From assembly GCF_947492645.1 (NCBI RefSeq), contig NZ_CANLMZ010000003.1, positions 62,001 to 126,000 on the forward strand: a stretch of 64,000 nt of DNA. Direction: 5' to 3'. The translations under genes and the position numbers were made by a program. The notes beneath the pieces are model-generated. The model searched no databases and had not been told where the DNA came from. It saw only the letters and a program-made list of their open reading frames with translations. The stretch is from an uncultured Pontibacter sp. (GTDB lineage: Bacteria; Bacteroidota; Bacteroidia; Cytophagales; Hymenobacteraceae). Position 1 is the stretch's first letter. Every line of letters begins with the position of its first letter. This document shows positions 28,753-38,700 of this stretch, one piece after another.

Positions 28753-30105
28753 CTATACTGCTTCTTTTTCCTGCTGTACTTGCTGTTTCACGCCGATGCC
28801 GTAATAGGCGAAGCCCTTCTCGGCCATCTCCTGGGCATCGTAAATGTTGCGTCCGTCAAAAATCACCCTGTCCTTCATCAGCTTGCTCACCACCGTGAAG
28901 TTAGGCGAGCGGAACTCAGGCCACTCGGTCACCAGCAGCAGCGCGTCGGCGTCGATGAGCGCCTCGTACTCGTCCTTGCCGTACTCGATCGTGTCGCCGA
29001 GCGTATGGTGTGCCTCCTTCATGGCCACCGGGTCGTAGGCGCGCACCTTGGCGCCCTGCTCAAGCAGCTTCTCGATGATCACCAGCGAGGGCGCCTCGCG
29101 CATGTCGTCTGTCTTAGGTTTGAAAGATAGCCCCCAGATGCCGAAGGTTTTGCCGGCGATGTCACCGTTGAAGTGCACCATGATCTTATTGAAAAGCACC
29201 GACTTCTGGTTCTCGTTCACGCTCTCCACCGACTTGAGCACCTGCATCTGGTAGCCGTTGTCCTCGGCCGTTTTGATGAGCGCCTTCACGTCTTTGGGGA
29301 AGCAAGAGCCGCCGTAGCCGATACCCGGGTAAATAAACTTGTTGCCGATGCGCACATCCGAGCCGATGCCCTTGCGCACCATGTTCACGTCTGCGCCCAT
29401 GATCTCGCACAGGTTGGCGATGTCGTTCATGAAAGATATCTTGGTGGCAAGCATGGCGTTGGCCGCGTACTTGGTCATCTCAGCCGAAGGGATATCCATG
29501 AAAATGAGCGGGTGTCCGTTCATCAGGAAGGGTTTGTAAAGCTTCTGCATCACCCCTTGGGCTCTCTCCGAAGCCACACCCACCACAATGCGGTCAGGCT
29601 TCAGGAAATCCTCGATGGCGGCGCCCTCCTTCAGGAACTCCGGGTTGGAGGCCACATCGAAAGGAATGTCCACGCCGCGGGCGGCGAGTTCCTCCTCTAT
29701 GGCCTGGCGCACCTTCTGGGCCGTGCCTACCGGCACAGTACTCTTGGTCACCACCACCATGTAGTCAGTCATGTTGCGGCCGATCTCGCGGGCCACCGCC
29801 AGCACGTATTTCAGGTCTGCGGAGCCGTCCTCGCCCGGAGGCGTGCCCACGGCGATGAAAGCCGCCTCGCAGCCGCAGCCTTGAATGGAAGAGGCAAGGT
29901 CGGTGGAGAACGAAAGTCGCTCCTTCTGCGCATTGCGCACCACCATTTCCTCCAGCCCCGGTTCGTATATCGGCAGAACTCCCTTCTTCAGGTTCTCTAT
30001 CTTCTTCTCGTCGATGTCAATGCAGGTAACGTCTATGCCCACTTCGGCAAAGCACGTGCCCGTTACAAGGCCAACGTAGCCCGTCCCAACTACTGCTATT
30101 CTCAT
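28753..30105 (-). CDS. UDP-glucose 6-dehydrogenase
   Basis: This 450-residue protein opens [20 protein letters not shown], the NAD-binding start of the UDP-glucose/GDP-mannose dehydrogenase family. The catalytic cysteine is in [16 protein letters not shown], preceded by [14 protein letters not shown]. The C-terminal UDP-binding domain has [17 protein letters not shown]. It oxidises UDP-glucose to UDP-glucuronate in two NAD-dependent steps. The DNA is markedly GC-rich with GCC/CTC/ATC codons and carries no copy of the host TATACTT heptamer, unlike most genes here. A TAAATTTG -7 candidate lies upstream at 30130-30137. Confidence 0.96.
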   Translation of the reverse strand: MRIAVVGTGYVGLVTGTCFAEVGIDVTCIDIDEKKIENLKKGVLPIYEPGLEEMVVRNAQKERLSFSTDLASSIQGCGCEAAFIAVGTPPGEDGSADLKYVLAVAREIGRNMTDYMVVVTKSTVPVGTAQKVRQAIEEELAARGVDIPFDVASNPEFLKEGAAIEDFLKPDRIVVGVASERAQGVMQKLYKPFLMNGHPLIFMDIPSAEMTKYAANAMLATKISFMNDIANLCEIMGADVNMVRKGIGSDVRIGNKFIYPGIGYGGSCFPKDVKALIKTAEDNGYQMQVLKSVESVNENQKSVLFNKIMVHFNGDIAGKTFGIWGLSFKPKTDDMREAPSLVIIEKLLEQGAKVRAYDPVAMKEAHHTLGDTIEYGKDEYEALIDADALLLVTEWPEFRSPNFTVVSKLMKDRVIFDGRNIYDAQEMAEKGFAYYGIGVKQQVQQEKEAV

Positions 30106-30129
30106 AGATAAATGTTTTTTATAAGATTA

Positions 30130-30137
30130 CAAATTTA
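30130..30137 (-). promoter_or_regulatory. Candidate -7 element of the UDP-glucose dehydrogenase operon
   Basis: Minus-strand TAAATTTG matches TAnnTTTG, 25 bp before the ATG. No convincing -33 TTG is present. Confidence 0.45.
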
Positions 30138-30197
30138 ACCTTTTGTATTAATATGTTATAATTTCATACCCAGAAATACAATTTAATAGCGCTCAGG

Positions 30198-32102
30198 CTA
30201 AGCCATGTACTTTCGCCACCAGTATTGAAACACAAGTAAACTCCATAGCTTTGTCTGTTGTGCGCTATTCTTATTGCTTTTTGCGCTATCACGAAGTAGC
30301 CTTACTTGCTCATTATCAAATATACCTTGCAAGTGCACAAACTTCTCCGATAAAAGCTCCTGTACCAGCTCCTGCCCTTTTGAGCGCAAGAAGTCTTGCA
30401 AAGGTATTTCAAAGCCTTTTTTCTGCCTTGTCAGCAGTTCCTCAGGCAGCACATCCTTAAAAGTATCCACCAAAATGCGCTTTTGGCCTAGCTTGTTTAT
30501 TTTAGATTTAGCAGGTAACGCAAAGGCAAATTTCACCAATCGGTGATCCAGGTAAGGGCTGCGTATCTCAAGCCCATTAGCCATTCCCATTAAATCTATT
30601 TTAGGCAACATATCATTTGCCAACACCAGGTGCCAATCGGCACACAGTACGTTATTTAAGTCGTGGTGGTTTTTACTTAGGCAATCTAGCAAACGGCTTT
30701 TGCGGGCAAAGTATAGTTTATTGGCTGCCGCAGAACGATGATAAGAGTTTAACAGCTGTAAAGCCTCATTTTCTTTCTGCCAGGTAGCCCAGAACCAGTA
30801 ACGCTCTTTTGGAGATAATCGTGCGCCTTCAGCAAAACGCTGTAGTTGTCTTACCTTATTTGAGATAAAAGAGTTTCTGGATTTTGGTAGAAGTTTCCAT
30901 AAGTGCTCGAGCTGAGAAACAGCACTAGCGCCCACCCCACCTGCTATAGCCTTATACTCAGCCAGATGCTTGTTATAACCGCCAAAAAGTTCATCAGCAC
31001 CATCACCAGACAATGTCGCTTTTAAAGATTTGCCTACTTGTTTACTAAGGGCATAAACAGCAAGTGCCGAAGAGTCTGCAAAGGGCTCGCTTATACTGTC
31101 CAGCATCCCAAATAGGTTATCATAAAGGTTGTTTGCCGTTAGAAGCACCTCTGTATGGTTTGTATTGTACTTTTCTGCCACCAATCTGGCATAGCGGGTT
31201 TCATCAAAGTATGGATGGTCTGGAAAGCCGACTGAGAACGTTTGAAGGCCAGGCACATGGCTGGCAGCAAGCCCCACTATAATAGAAGAATCAATACCGC
31301 CGCTTAAAAAGGCTCCAACCGGCACATCTGCCGTCAACCTATCGGTAACAGCCTGAGTTAAAAGTTTATGTAGTTTTGCTTGCTGTTGCGTGTAGGTTAA
31401 TGTGTTCTGAGAGGCTTTATCGGTATCATAAGGCAGCCTGTACCAAGCTGTATCTTTTACCCTGTTATCTTTTATATAAAGCGAGTGGCCGGGAAGCAGC
31501 TTTTTTACTCCTTTTATCATACTTGCCGGGGCTGGCACATAAGTTAACTGCATGTATTGGTAAAGCGATGTGTAATCTAATTCACGTGGAACGCCTAATG
31601 CGAGTAAAGTACCTAACTCAGACCCAAACAAAAATTTATCTGCGTCTTTAAAGTATAAAACAGGTTTTTCCCCAAACCTGTCGCGGGCAATAAACAGGCT
31701 TTTGTCTTCCGCATCGTATATGGCCAACACAAAAAAGCCCCTTAATTTTTTAAGGAACTCCTGCCCCTTCTGCATGTATAAATGCAAAGCTACTTCGGTA
31801 TCAGACTCGGTCTTAAAGCTATGGCCTTTTTCAATTAACTCGTCACGTAGCTTTTTGTAGTTAAAGATCTCTCCGTTGAGTATGATGGTGTATCGCCCAG
31901 TGGCATCGGTTAGCGGTTGGTCTGCGGCAGAAGACGGATCTATGATGGATAATCGTGTGTGTGCCAGCCCCACGGCCTCTCGTAGGTACAGGCCACTTGC
32001 ATCGGGGCCACGGTGTGCCAGGGCAGCCGAAGCTTTAGGAAGCAAATCGATGGCCTCACGACCGGCATCTGTAAAAGCGAAAACGCCTGCTAATCCACAC
32101 AT
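30198..32102 (-). CDS. asnB: Asparagine synthase (glutamine-hydrolysing), AsnB type
   Basis: This 634-residue protein begins MCGLAGVFAF, so Cys2 is available as the N-terminal nucleophile of the glutaminase domain, with RGPDASG and LNGEIFNY also present. The synthetase half has the PP-loop GAFLSGGIDSS and the segment ATLSGDGADELFGGYNKH. It converts aspartate to asparagine with glutamine and ATP. AsnB paralogues of this size are frequent in Bacteroidota exopolysaccharide clusters, where they may amidate a glycan uronic acid instead. With UDP-glucuronate made next door, that alternative is plausible but unproven. Confidence 0.93.
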   Translation of the reverse strand: MCGLAGVFAFTDAGREAIDLLPKASAALAHRGPDASGLYLREAVGLAHTRLSIIDPSSAADQPLTDATGRYTIILNGEIFNYKKLRDELIEKGHSFKTESDTEVALHLYMQKGQEFLKKLRGFFVLAIYDAEDKSLFIARDRFGEKPVLYFKDADKFLFGSELGTLLALGVPRELDYTSLYQYMQLTYVPAPASMIKGVKKLLPGHSLYIKDNRVKDTAWYRLPYDTDKASQNTLTYTQQQAKLHKLLTQAVTDRLTADVPVGAFLSGGIDSSIIVGLAASHVPGLQTFSVGFPDHPYFDETRYARLVAEKYNTNHTEVLLTANNLYDNLFGMLDSISEPFADSSALAVYALSKQVGKSLKATLSGDGADELFGGYNKHLAEYKAIAGGVGASAVSQLEHLWKLLPKSRNSFISNKVRQLQRFAEGARLSPKERYWFWATWQKENEALQLLNSYHRSAAANKLYFARKSRLLDCLSKNHHDLNNVLCADWHLVLANDMLPKIDLMGMANGLEIRSPYLDHRLVKFAFALPAKSKINKLGQKRILVDTFKDVLPEELLTRQKKGFEIPLQDFLRSKGQELVQELLSEKFVHLQGIFDNEQVRLLRDSAKSNKNSAQQTKLWSLLVFQYWWRKYMA

Positions 32103-32257
32103 AAATAAAATTATGACAATAGTATAAATTTACTGTTGGCCGTGCATATACCTACCGTCGCCTAAGTTTGCCCTGTTACCAACCCTAAATTTAGGTAAAA
32201 TTAACAACCTGCCTTCTCAATCAAAGTATAGTTAAGTAAATACACCCTATACTTTGT

Positions 32258-33151
32258 ATGAAACCAGAATGGTTGGATACGGAAGAGTATCCGTTTAAAT
32301 CGCACTACCTACAGCTTGAAGCTGGCAAAATGCATTATATAGATGAGGGGGAGGGTACTCCGATCGTTATGATCCACGGCACGCCCGCCTGGTCTTTCCT
32401 GTACAGGAACCTCATTAAGATTCTCCGGAAAAAATACCGCTGTATTGCACTTGACCTTATAGGGTTTGGGCTCTCTGATAAGCCAGAAGACTTCAGTTAT
32501 AAGCCGCGTGCCCACGCTATCAACTTTGAGCACCTGATGGAACACCTCCAGTTAAAGGATGTAACGCTTTTAGTGCACGATTTTGGTGCGCCCATCGGAC
32601 TGGCTTACGCTATTAAGCACCCAGGCAATGTAAAGCGCATTGTAATGCTTAACTCCTGGACGTGGTCGTTGTCGAAGCACCAGTCATTTGGCAAAACAAG
32701 CAAGTACCTGGTTGGGCCGCTAGGCAAGTTTTTGCATTCTAAGCTAAATGTATCTGCCAAAACGCTTGTAAACGAACTATTCAGAGAAGCAGATAAAGTA
32801 CCGGACCCCATCAAGGAACACTACATAAAAGCATTAGGAGATCCTGAACAACGCGTTAAAAGCCTTGCCTGCGCCCGCGAATTAGTTGGCGTAACCAAGT
32901 GGTACGAAGAACTTTGGAAACAGCGAAAGCAGATACAGGACATACCCACACTTATACTTTGGGGTGAGCAGGACAAGCTTATTAAAGTTGAAGCCTTACA
33001 ACGCTGGAAGAAGTTTTTTCATGAATGCTACGTGATCCACTTTGAGGACGGAGGGCATTTTTTACAGGAAGATAACGCCGATGAAGTTGCCAGCTATGTA
33101 AGCAATTTTATAAAAGAGGAAAAGAAGAAGGAGGTTTTACACCACTCTTAG
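32258..33151 (+). CDS. Alpha/beta hydrolase of the haloalkane dehalogenase/epoxide hydrolase group
   Basis: This 297-residue protein has the oxyanion motif HGTPAW (40-45), an aspartate nucleophile D108 in LLVHDFGAPIG, and a C-terminal catalytic histidine in EDGGHFLQED. An Asp nucleophile with this spacing marks the dehalogenase and epoxide hydrolase branch. In dehalogenases such as DhaA a halide-binding Trp follows the nucleophile and an Asn follows HG; here these are Phe109 and Thr42. The usual halide pocket therefore looks incomplete, and dehalogenation is doubtful. A small gene follows after 21 bp. Confidence 0.85.
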   Translation: MKPEWLDTEEYPFKSHYLQLEAGKMHYIDEGEGTPIVMIHGTPAWSFLYRNLIKILRKKYRCIALDLIGFGLSDKPEDFSYKPRAHAINFEHLMEHLQLKDVTLLVHDFGAPIGLAYAIKHPGNVKRIVMLNSWTWSLSKHQSFGKTSKYLVGPLGKFLHSKLNVSAKTLVNELFREADKVPDPIKEHYIKALGDPEQRVKSLACARELVGVTKWYEELWKQRKQIQDIPTLILWGEQDKLIKVEALQRWKKFFHECYVIHFEDGGHFLQEDNADEVASYVSNFIKEEKKKEVLHHS

Positions 33152-33172
33152 TATAAATTTAAAACACATATT

Positions 33173-33430
33173 ATGAAAATGAACAAATCTTATAAAGAGG
33201 CCATACTTCGTGCCTACCCTACCGAGAAAGAAAATTCCCAGGCCCAGGAAAGCCTACTGTCACTTAAGCAGCAAAAAGCAACTGATCATCATACTTCAGC
33301 ATCACACGAAGGCGACACACCTGTAATTGAAACGCATAAAAACCTGATGCGCTCTTGGATGAATTTGCGAGGCCTGGATCAGAACCTGGCTAAGAGCAAG
33401 CGTAACACCTCTAAAAAACCAGCAAAATAA
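33173..33430 (+). CDS. Small basic hypothetical protein
   Basis: This 85-residue, hydrophilic, Lys/Gln/Ser-rich protein has no signal peptide, cysteine or recognisable domain. The C-terminus is strongly basic (AKSKRNTSKKPAK). It starts 21 bp after the alpha/beta hydrolase and ends just before a strong terminator, which supports a real co-transcribed gene rather than a chance frame. Met1 and Met3 are both possible starts. It is probably largely disordered. Function unknown. Confidence 0.6.
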   Translation: MKMNKSYKEAILRAYPTEKENSQAQESLLSLKQQKATDHHTSASHEGDTPVIETHKNLMRSWMNLRGLDQNLAKSKRNTSKKPAK

Positions 33431-33461
33431 AGTATAATCTGATATGGTAAAGTATAAAACG

Positions 33462-33495
33462 GGAAAGGCGCAAAATTAAACTTCTGCGCCTTTCC
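33462..33495. terminator. Bidirectional terminator
   Basis: GGAAAGGCGCA (33462-33472) and TGCGCCTTTCC (33485-33495) form an 11-bp perfect stem between the convergent small gene and the GlcD-like gene. Confidence 0.75.
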
Positions 33496-33498
33496 TGT

Positions 33499-34902
33499 TT
33501 AAAATATCTTACCCGGATTAAGTATACCCCTGGGATCGAAAAGCTGCTTTATACCTCGCATTAACCGCAACTGCACCTCATTTAGCGCTATAGCAATATA
33601 AGGCCGCTGCACCAACCCTATGCCGTGCTCTCCTGAAATAGTACCACCCAGCGATACGCAAAGCCTGAATATCTCTTTTATACCCTCTGGCAGTTTATCA
33701 TTCCAGTCCTCATCACTCATGTTGCCCTTTACTATATTGATGTGCAGGTTCCCATCGCCGGCATGCCCGTAGCAAACCGACTTAAAGTTATACTTGGCAC
33801 CAATTTCTTTTACACCTCTTAGTAGTATTGGCAGTTCAGCGCGAGGCACTACAGTATCTTCTTCTTTATAAATAGAGTTACTTTTAACGGCATGGCCTAC
33901 ATTGCGCCGCAGGTGCCAGAGGTCAGCTTTTTGCTTTTCGGTTTCGGCTACTAGTATCTCTCCTACATCATACTTTTCAAGCACCTCGTATACTTGCTCG
34001 GCGTCTTTAAAGAGCAGCTCCATGTCCTTCCCGTCCAGTTCAATCAACAGGTGCGCTTTAATATCTTCTGGAATGTCTACGGTTACAGCCACGTATTTCG
34101 AGGTCCACTCGATTGCTTCGCGCTCCATAAACTCAAGTGCAGAAGGCACTATACCTGCCATAAAAATCTTTGACACGGCCGCGCATGCTTCTTCTTCACT
34201 TCGGAAAGGCACCAGCATCACCAGGTTCTGCGGCGGGTAAGGTATAAGCTTAAAAACGATTTTGGTGATGATGCCCAGGGTACCTTCACTACCCACCATT
34301 AGTTGTGTCAGGTTATAGCCGGTGGCATTTTTAAGAACATTTGCACCAGTCCAGGTTATTTCGCCGCTTGGCAGCACCACCTCTACATTTAATACATAAT
34401 CCTTTGTAACGCCATACTTTACAGCCCTTGGCCCACCGCTGCTCTCGCTTAAGTTGCCGCCTAAAAAGCTGCTGCCTCGGCTTGATGGGTCTGGTGGGTA
34501 AAATAAGCCGCGCTCTATTACCGCCTCCTGGAAAACCTGTGTAATTACCCCCGGCTCTACAGTTGCCTGCAGGTTACGCTCATCTATGCTGATAATTTTA
34601 TTTAGCCGCTCTGTGGATAGTATAACTCCCTTATGCACAGCAAGTGCGCCTCCGCTTAAGCCTGTACCGGCGCCGCGTGGTGTCACCGGAATGTAATTTT
34701 CGTGGCAATACTGCATAATACAACTGATTTCTTCAGCGTTTGCAGGTATAACAACTATCTCAGGTACGTAGCGCAGGTCTTCGGTTTCGTCGTGGGTATA
34801 GCGTAGCATATCGTCGGCAGCTGCCGGCAACACAATATGCTCAGGGCCAACTACAGACGAGAGCATTTTTACTACTTCTAGGGTTACTTGGTTAAATTTC
34901 AT
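33499..34902 (-). CDS. FAD-linked oxidase of the GlcD/D-lactate dehydrogenase family
   Basis: This 467-residue flavoprotein has the FAD-binding (PCMH-type) domain with VTPRGAGTGLSGGAL, DPSSRGSSFLGGNLSESSGG and TGANVLKNATGYNLTQLMVG. The C-terminal domain contains VCYGHAGDGNLHINIV and SGEHGIGL, both conserved in glycolate oxidase subunit GlcD and in D-lactate or D-2-hydroxyglutarate dehydrogenases. It oxidises a 2-hydroxyacid, but which one is not decidable. It stands alone without glcE/glcF-like partners, which favours a single-subunit D-2-hydroxyacid dehydrogenase. Confidence 0.9.
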   Translation of the reverse strand: MKFNQVTLEVVKMLSSVVGPEHIVLPAAADDMLRYTHDETEDLRYVPEIVVIPANAEEISCIMQYCHENYIPVTPRGAGTGLSGGALAVHKGVILSTERLNKIISIDERNLQATVEPGVITQVFQEAVIERGLFYPPDPSSRGSSFLGGNLSESSGGPRAVKYGVTKDYVLNVEVVLPSGEITWTGANVLKNATGYNLTQLMVGSEGTLGIITKIVFKLIPYPPQNLVMLVPFRSEEEACAAVSKIFMAGIVPSALEFMEREAIEWTSKYVAVTVDIPEDIKAHLLIELDGKDMELLFKDAEQVYEVLEKYDVGEILVAETEKQKADLWHLRRNVGHAVKSNSIYKEEDTVVPRAELPILLRGVKEIGAKYNFKSVCYGHAGDGNLHINIVKGNMSDEDWNDKLPEGIKEIFRLCVSLGGTISGEHGIGLVQRPYIAIALNEVQLRLMRGIKQLFDPRGILNPGKIF

Positions 34903-34961
34903 TTTTAAATAGAGTTGCTAATGAGTAAATTAGCCTGAACTAATATTCTGATTATCCAACT

Positions 34962-35612
34962 TTGCTAAAATACGCTTTGAGATCACTATTTACTACTTCT
35001 GCTTTATTTATCTTTTTATTGGTGTTGGCGGTATCTTGCCAGACATCGCAGCCTACTTTTAGCAAACGTGGCGAGGAATACCGCTCTGCCCGCGAAATAG
35101 CAGAGGCAAAGAGGCAAGCCCGCAAAGCACGTAAACTGGCCGGCAAAAACGGCGGAAAAGATGCCCCTCTCGCCTCAAAAGACCGCACTAGCCGCACACG
35201 CATGCCACGCAACCTGGACGAGCAGGTGGCAACTGTTATCAGTACGGCACGCTCTTACACAGGAACGCCTTATAAGTGGGGAGGTACCACCCGCGTAGGC
35301 ATGGACTGCTCCGGTTTACTGTGTACGTCTTTCCAAAGTATAGATGTTATACTTCCGCGCACATCAAACGAGCAAAGCCGCTACGGGGCCGAAGTAAGAG
35401 TTAAAGATTTGAAAGAAGGTGACCTGGTGTTTTTTGGAGCAAACAGAAACAGCAGCGAAATTACCCATGTTGGCATGGTTACAGAAGTAGTAAGCAAAGA
35501 GGACATCCGCTTTATACATGCCTCTACTTCGCTGGGTGTTATCGAAAATAATTTATTTTCGGACCATTATCAGAAAATATTCATCAAAGCGGTAAGACCG
35601 CCTGTTTTCTAG
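34962..35612 (+). CDS. NlpC/P60 family cell-wall peptidase lipoprotein
   Basis: This 216-residue protein uses an apparent TTG start. No in-frame ATG exists between the upstream stop (34941-34943) and the hydrophobic signal, and a start here gives a complete signal ending in LAVSC (C26, lipobox). A basic linker (about 35-85) follows. The NlpC/P60 domain has the triad C116 (GMDCSGLL), H169 (ITHVGMV) and H186 (FIHAS). Such enzymes cut gamma-D-Glu-diaminopimelate links in peptidoglycan. An outer-membrane lipoprotein with a spacer reaching the wall fits. It is followed by an Oar-like receptor gene with its own 128-bp leader. Confidence 0.9.
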   Translation: MLKYALRSLFTTSALFIFLLVLAVSCQTSQPTFSKRGEEYRSAREIAEAKRQARKARKLAGKNGGKDAPLASKDRTSRTRMPRNLDEQVATVISTARSYTGTPYKWGGTTRVGMDCSGLLCTSFQSIDVILPRTSNEQSRYGAEVRVKDLKEGDLVFFGANRNSSEITHVGMVTEVVSKEDIRFIHASTSLGVIENNLFSDHYQKIFIKAVRPPVF

Positions 35613-35740
35613 GTTAACGCCTGCTTTTTATTAGGCAATCAAACACCTCTTGTTATAGCGTAAATTTAATAAAGAGCAACTAGAACATACATACTTAAAA
35701 GCTAGTAAAAGCAATTGTAAATCAACTAGTTATAAGTACT

Positions 35741-38700
35741 ATGGAAGTTCTCTACAAAAGACTGCTCCTGTGCTTTGCCTTTTTACTTCAAGTACAAATG
35801 GTTTTGGCGCAAGGTGCAACCACAGCCGCATTAAGCGGTACGATTAAAGACCAGAGTGGCACCGCGTTACCGGGTGCTACTATTATTGCCGTTCATACGC
35901 CCACTAATACACAGTATGTGGCCACTACAAACGTAGACGGTTACTACAACATACAGAACATGCGTGTCGGCGGTCCTTATACGGTCAGCACATCCTATGT
36001 TGGGTATCAGGAACAGCGCACCGAGGGCGTGAACCTTGCACTTGGGCAGACAGCCCGGGTAGATTTCACCTTATCTGAAAGCTCCCGCCAGTTAGGTGAA
36101 GTAGAGATTGTAGGTGAAAGAAATGATGTGTTCAACCAGGACCGAACAGGTGCAGCCACTAACGTATCGCGGGAGCAACTCGAAAACCTGCCTACCCTTA
36201 GCCGAAGCCTGCAGGATTTTACACGCTTAACGCCACAGGCATCAGGCAACTCTATTGCAGGCTCTAATAACCGCTATAACAACATTACTATTGATGGCGC
36301 CGTGAACAACGACGTGTTTGGCCTTGCAGGAAGCGGCACACCAGGCGGCCAGGCAGGCACTCAGCCTATCTCTCTGGATGCCATCCAAGAAATACAGGTT
36401 GTTATAGCACCATACGACGTGAAGTTAGGCAACTTTACAGGCGGTGGCATAAATGCAGTTACCCGCTCAGGAACAAATCAGTTTTCAGGTTCCGTATATG
36501 GCTTTGGCCGTAACGAGGATATTATAGGTAAAGCTGTGGAAGGCCCACGCGAAAAAGCAGACGAGTTTAAGAACTACCAATACGGAGTGCGTGTGGGTGG
36601 CCCGGTTGTAAAGGATAAGCTTTTCTTCTTTCTTAATTACGATGCCACCCGCATAACAGAGCCTGTTCGCTTTGCACCGGGCTCTGCCGAATCGCAGATA
36701 CCGCTTAGCGATGCCCAGCGGCTTGCCACCTTTGTACAGGAAACCTATGGCTACGACGTAGGCTCGTTTGGCAACTTTGACAGGAACACCGAAAGCGACA
36801 AGTTCTTTATACGCTTTGACTGGAACATTACCAACAACCACTCCTTAACGCTGCGCCATAACTTTGTAGATGCCTTTCAGGAGTCTTTTTCCAGGAGCAG
36901 GGCCGAAGCCAGGTTTGGAAACAACGCCTATCAGTTTAACAGCAAAACGAACACAACAGTAGCTGAGCTTAACAGCCGTATATCCAACAGTCTGTCAAAT
37001 AACCTGATCATTGGTTACTCCAGCATCCGCGACAACCGTGAAACTTTTGGTGGGCTGTTCCCGCAAGTAACAATTTTCGACCCGGTAGGCACGCTTGTTT
37101 TTGGCTCTGAACGCTCTTCTACAGCAAACGAGCTAGACCAGGATATATTCGAGTTCACCGATAACCTCTCCTTTTTAGTAGGCAAGCACAATTTTACCTT
37201 TGGCACGCACAACGAATTTTTCAAGTTCCGGAACCTGTTTATCAACAACCTGAACGGCCGATGGGACTTTAACTCTATTGATGACTTTATTAATAACGAC
37301 CCATCAAGAGTACGCGCCAGCTATTCGCTAACAGGAGATGCAAGGCCAGCCGCCGAATTTAATGCCGCACAGCTGGGCTTCTACTTTCAGGATGAGTACA
37401 CCGCTTCAGAAAGACTAAAAGTAACGTTAGGGGTACGCCTGGATTTACCTGTTTTCCCGGACAAGCCAGCACGCAACGAACAACTCGAAGCTGACTTCCA
37501 GAGCTTTTTTCCGGGCCTGAGAACGGACCGCACCCCTAGTGGCCAATTGCTTTGGGCTCCCCGACTTGGTTTTAACTTTACGCCAACCGATGACAGGGCT
37601 TTCCAGATAAGAGGCGGTACAGGTGTGTTTACCGGACGTGTGCCTTTTGTTTGGCTGTCTAACCAGTTTGTAAACACCGGAACCATACTAGGCACCGTAG
37701 ATGTAAGAGACCCGGAAACCTTTATACCTGACCCAGGCCAGCAGGTGCAGGCAGGGCCACCCGTTACAACAGTAGAGGTTAACGTGATTGAAGATGATTT
37801 TAAGCTGCCACAAGTATGGCGCAGTAACCTGGCCTTCGATTATACTTTACCACTCGATATTGTTGCAACCGTAGAAGGTATCTACTCTAAAACCTTAAAC
37901 GATGTAGTATACCGCGACCTAAACCTATTGCCGCCTGTTGGCCAATTGGAGGGCGCTGACAACAGAAATGTTTTCCCGGTGCAGCGCCGCCGAAACCCGA
38001 ACTACACCAACGTTATACTTTTAGATAATACTAGTGAGGGCTTTCGCTACAGCTTAACTGGCCAGTTGCGCAAAGATTTCGCGAATGGCTTGAACACATC
38101 CGTAGCTTATACTTACGGCAAATCAAAAGACGTAAATAGTGGCACCAGCTCAACTGCCTTATCTAACTATGAGTTTAACCAGATCATAAACAACCCTAAC
38201 AACCCAGAATTGGCATATGCCAGGTTTGATGTGCGGCACAGGATAGTTGGCACTAGTGGGTATACGTTTAGGTATGCTAATAACTTTGCAACAGGTATAT
38301 CGCTGTTTTACCAGGGGCAATCTGGGCTGCCAATTACCTATGTATATAACCAAGACCTGAACCGGGATGGCAATTTTGCAAACGATCTGATTTATGTGCC
38401 GCGCGACCAGAGCGAAATAAACCTTGTACCCTTAACCGTTAGTGGCACCACCTACTCGCCAGATGAGCAATGGGATGCGCTAAACGCTTTTATAGAGCGT
38501 GATGACTACCTAAGCGATCGCCGTGGCCAGTATGCAGAGCGCTATGCCGGCAGAATGCCCTGGACGCACCAGTTTGACTTACGCCTGTTACAAGACTTTT
38601 ACCTTAACGTGGGCGAGAACAGACATACCCTGCAAATTACCTTCGATATTTTTAACGTGGGCAATTTACTCAACAGAGATTGGGGGCGGCAGTATTTCGT

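Noticed and set aside
29173..30111. 312-codon plus-strand open frame opposite the UDP-glucose dehydrogenase gene
   Set aside because: It is antisense to a certain gene; it exists because the sense codons are GC-rich and rarely give stops. The protein is His/Arg-rich with no known pattern.
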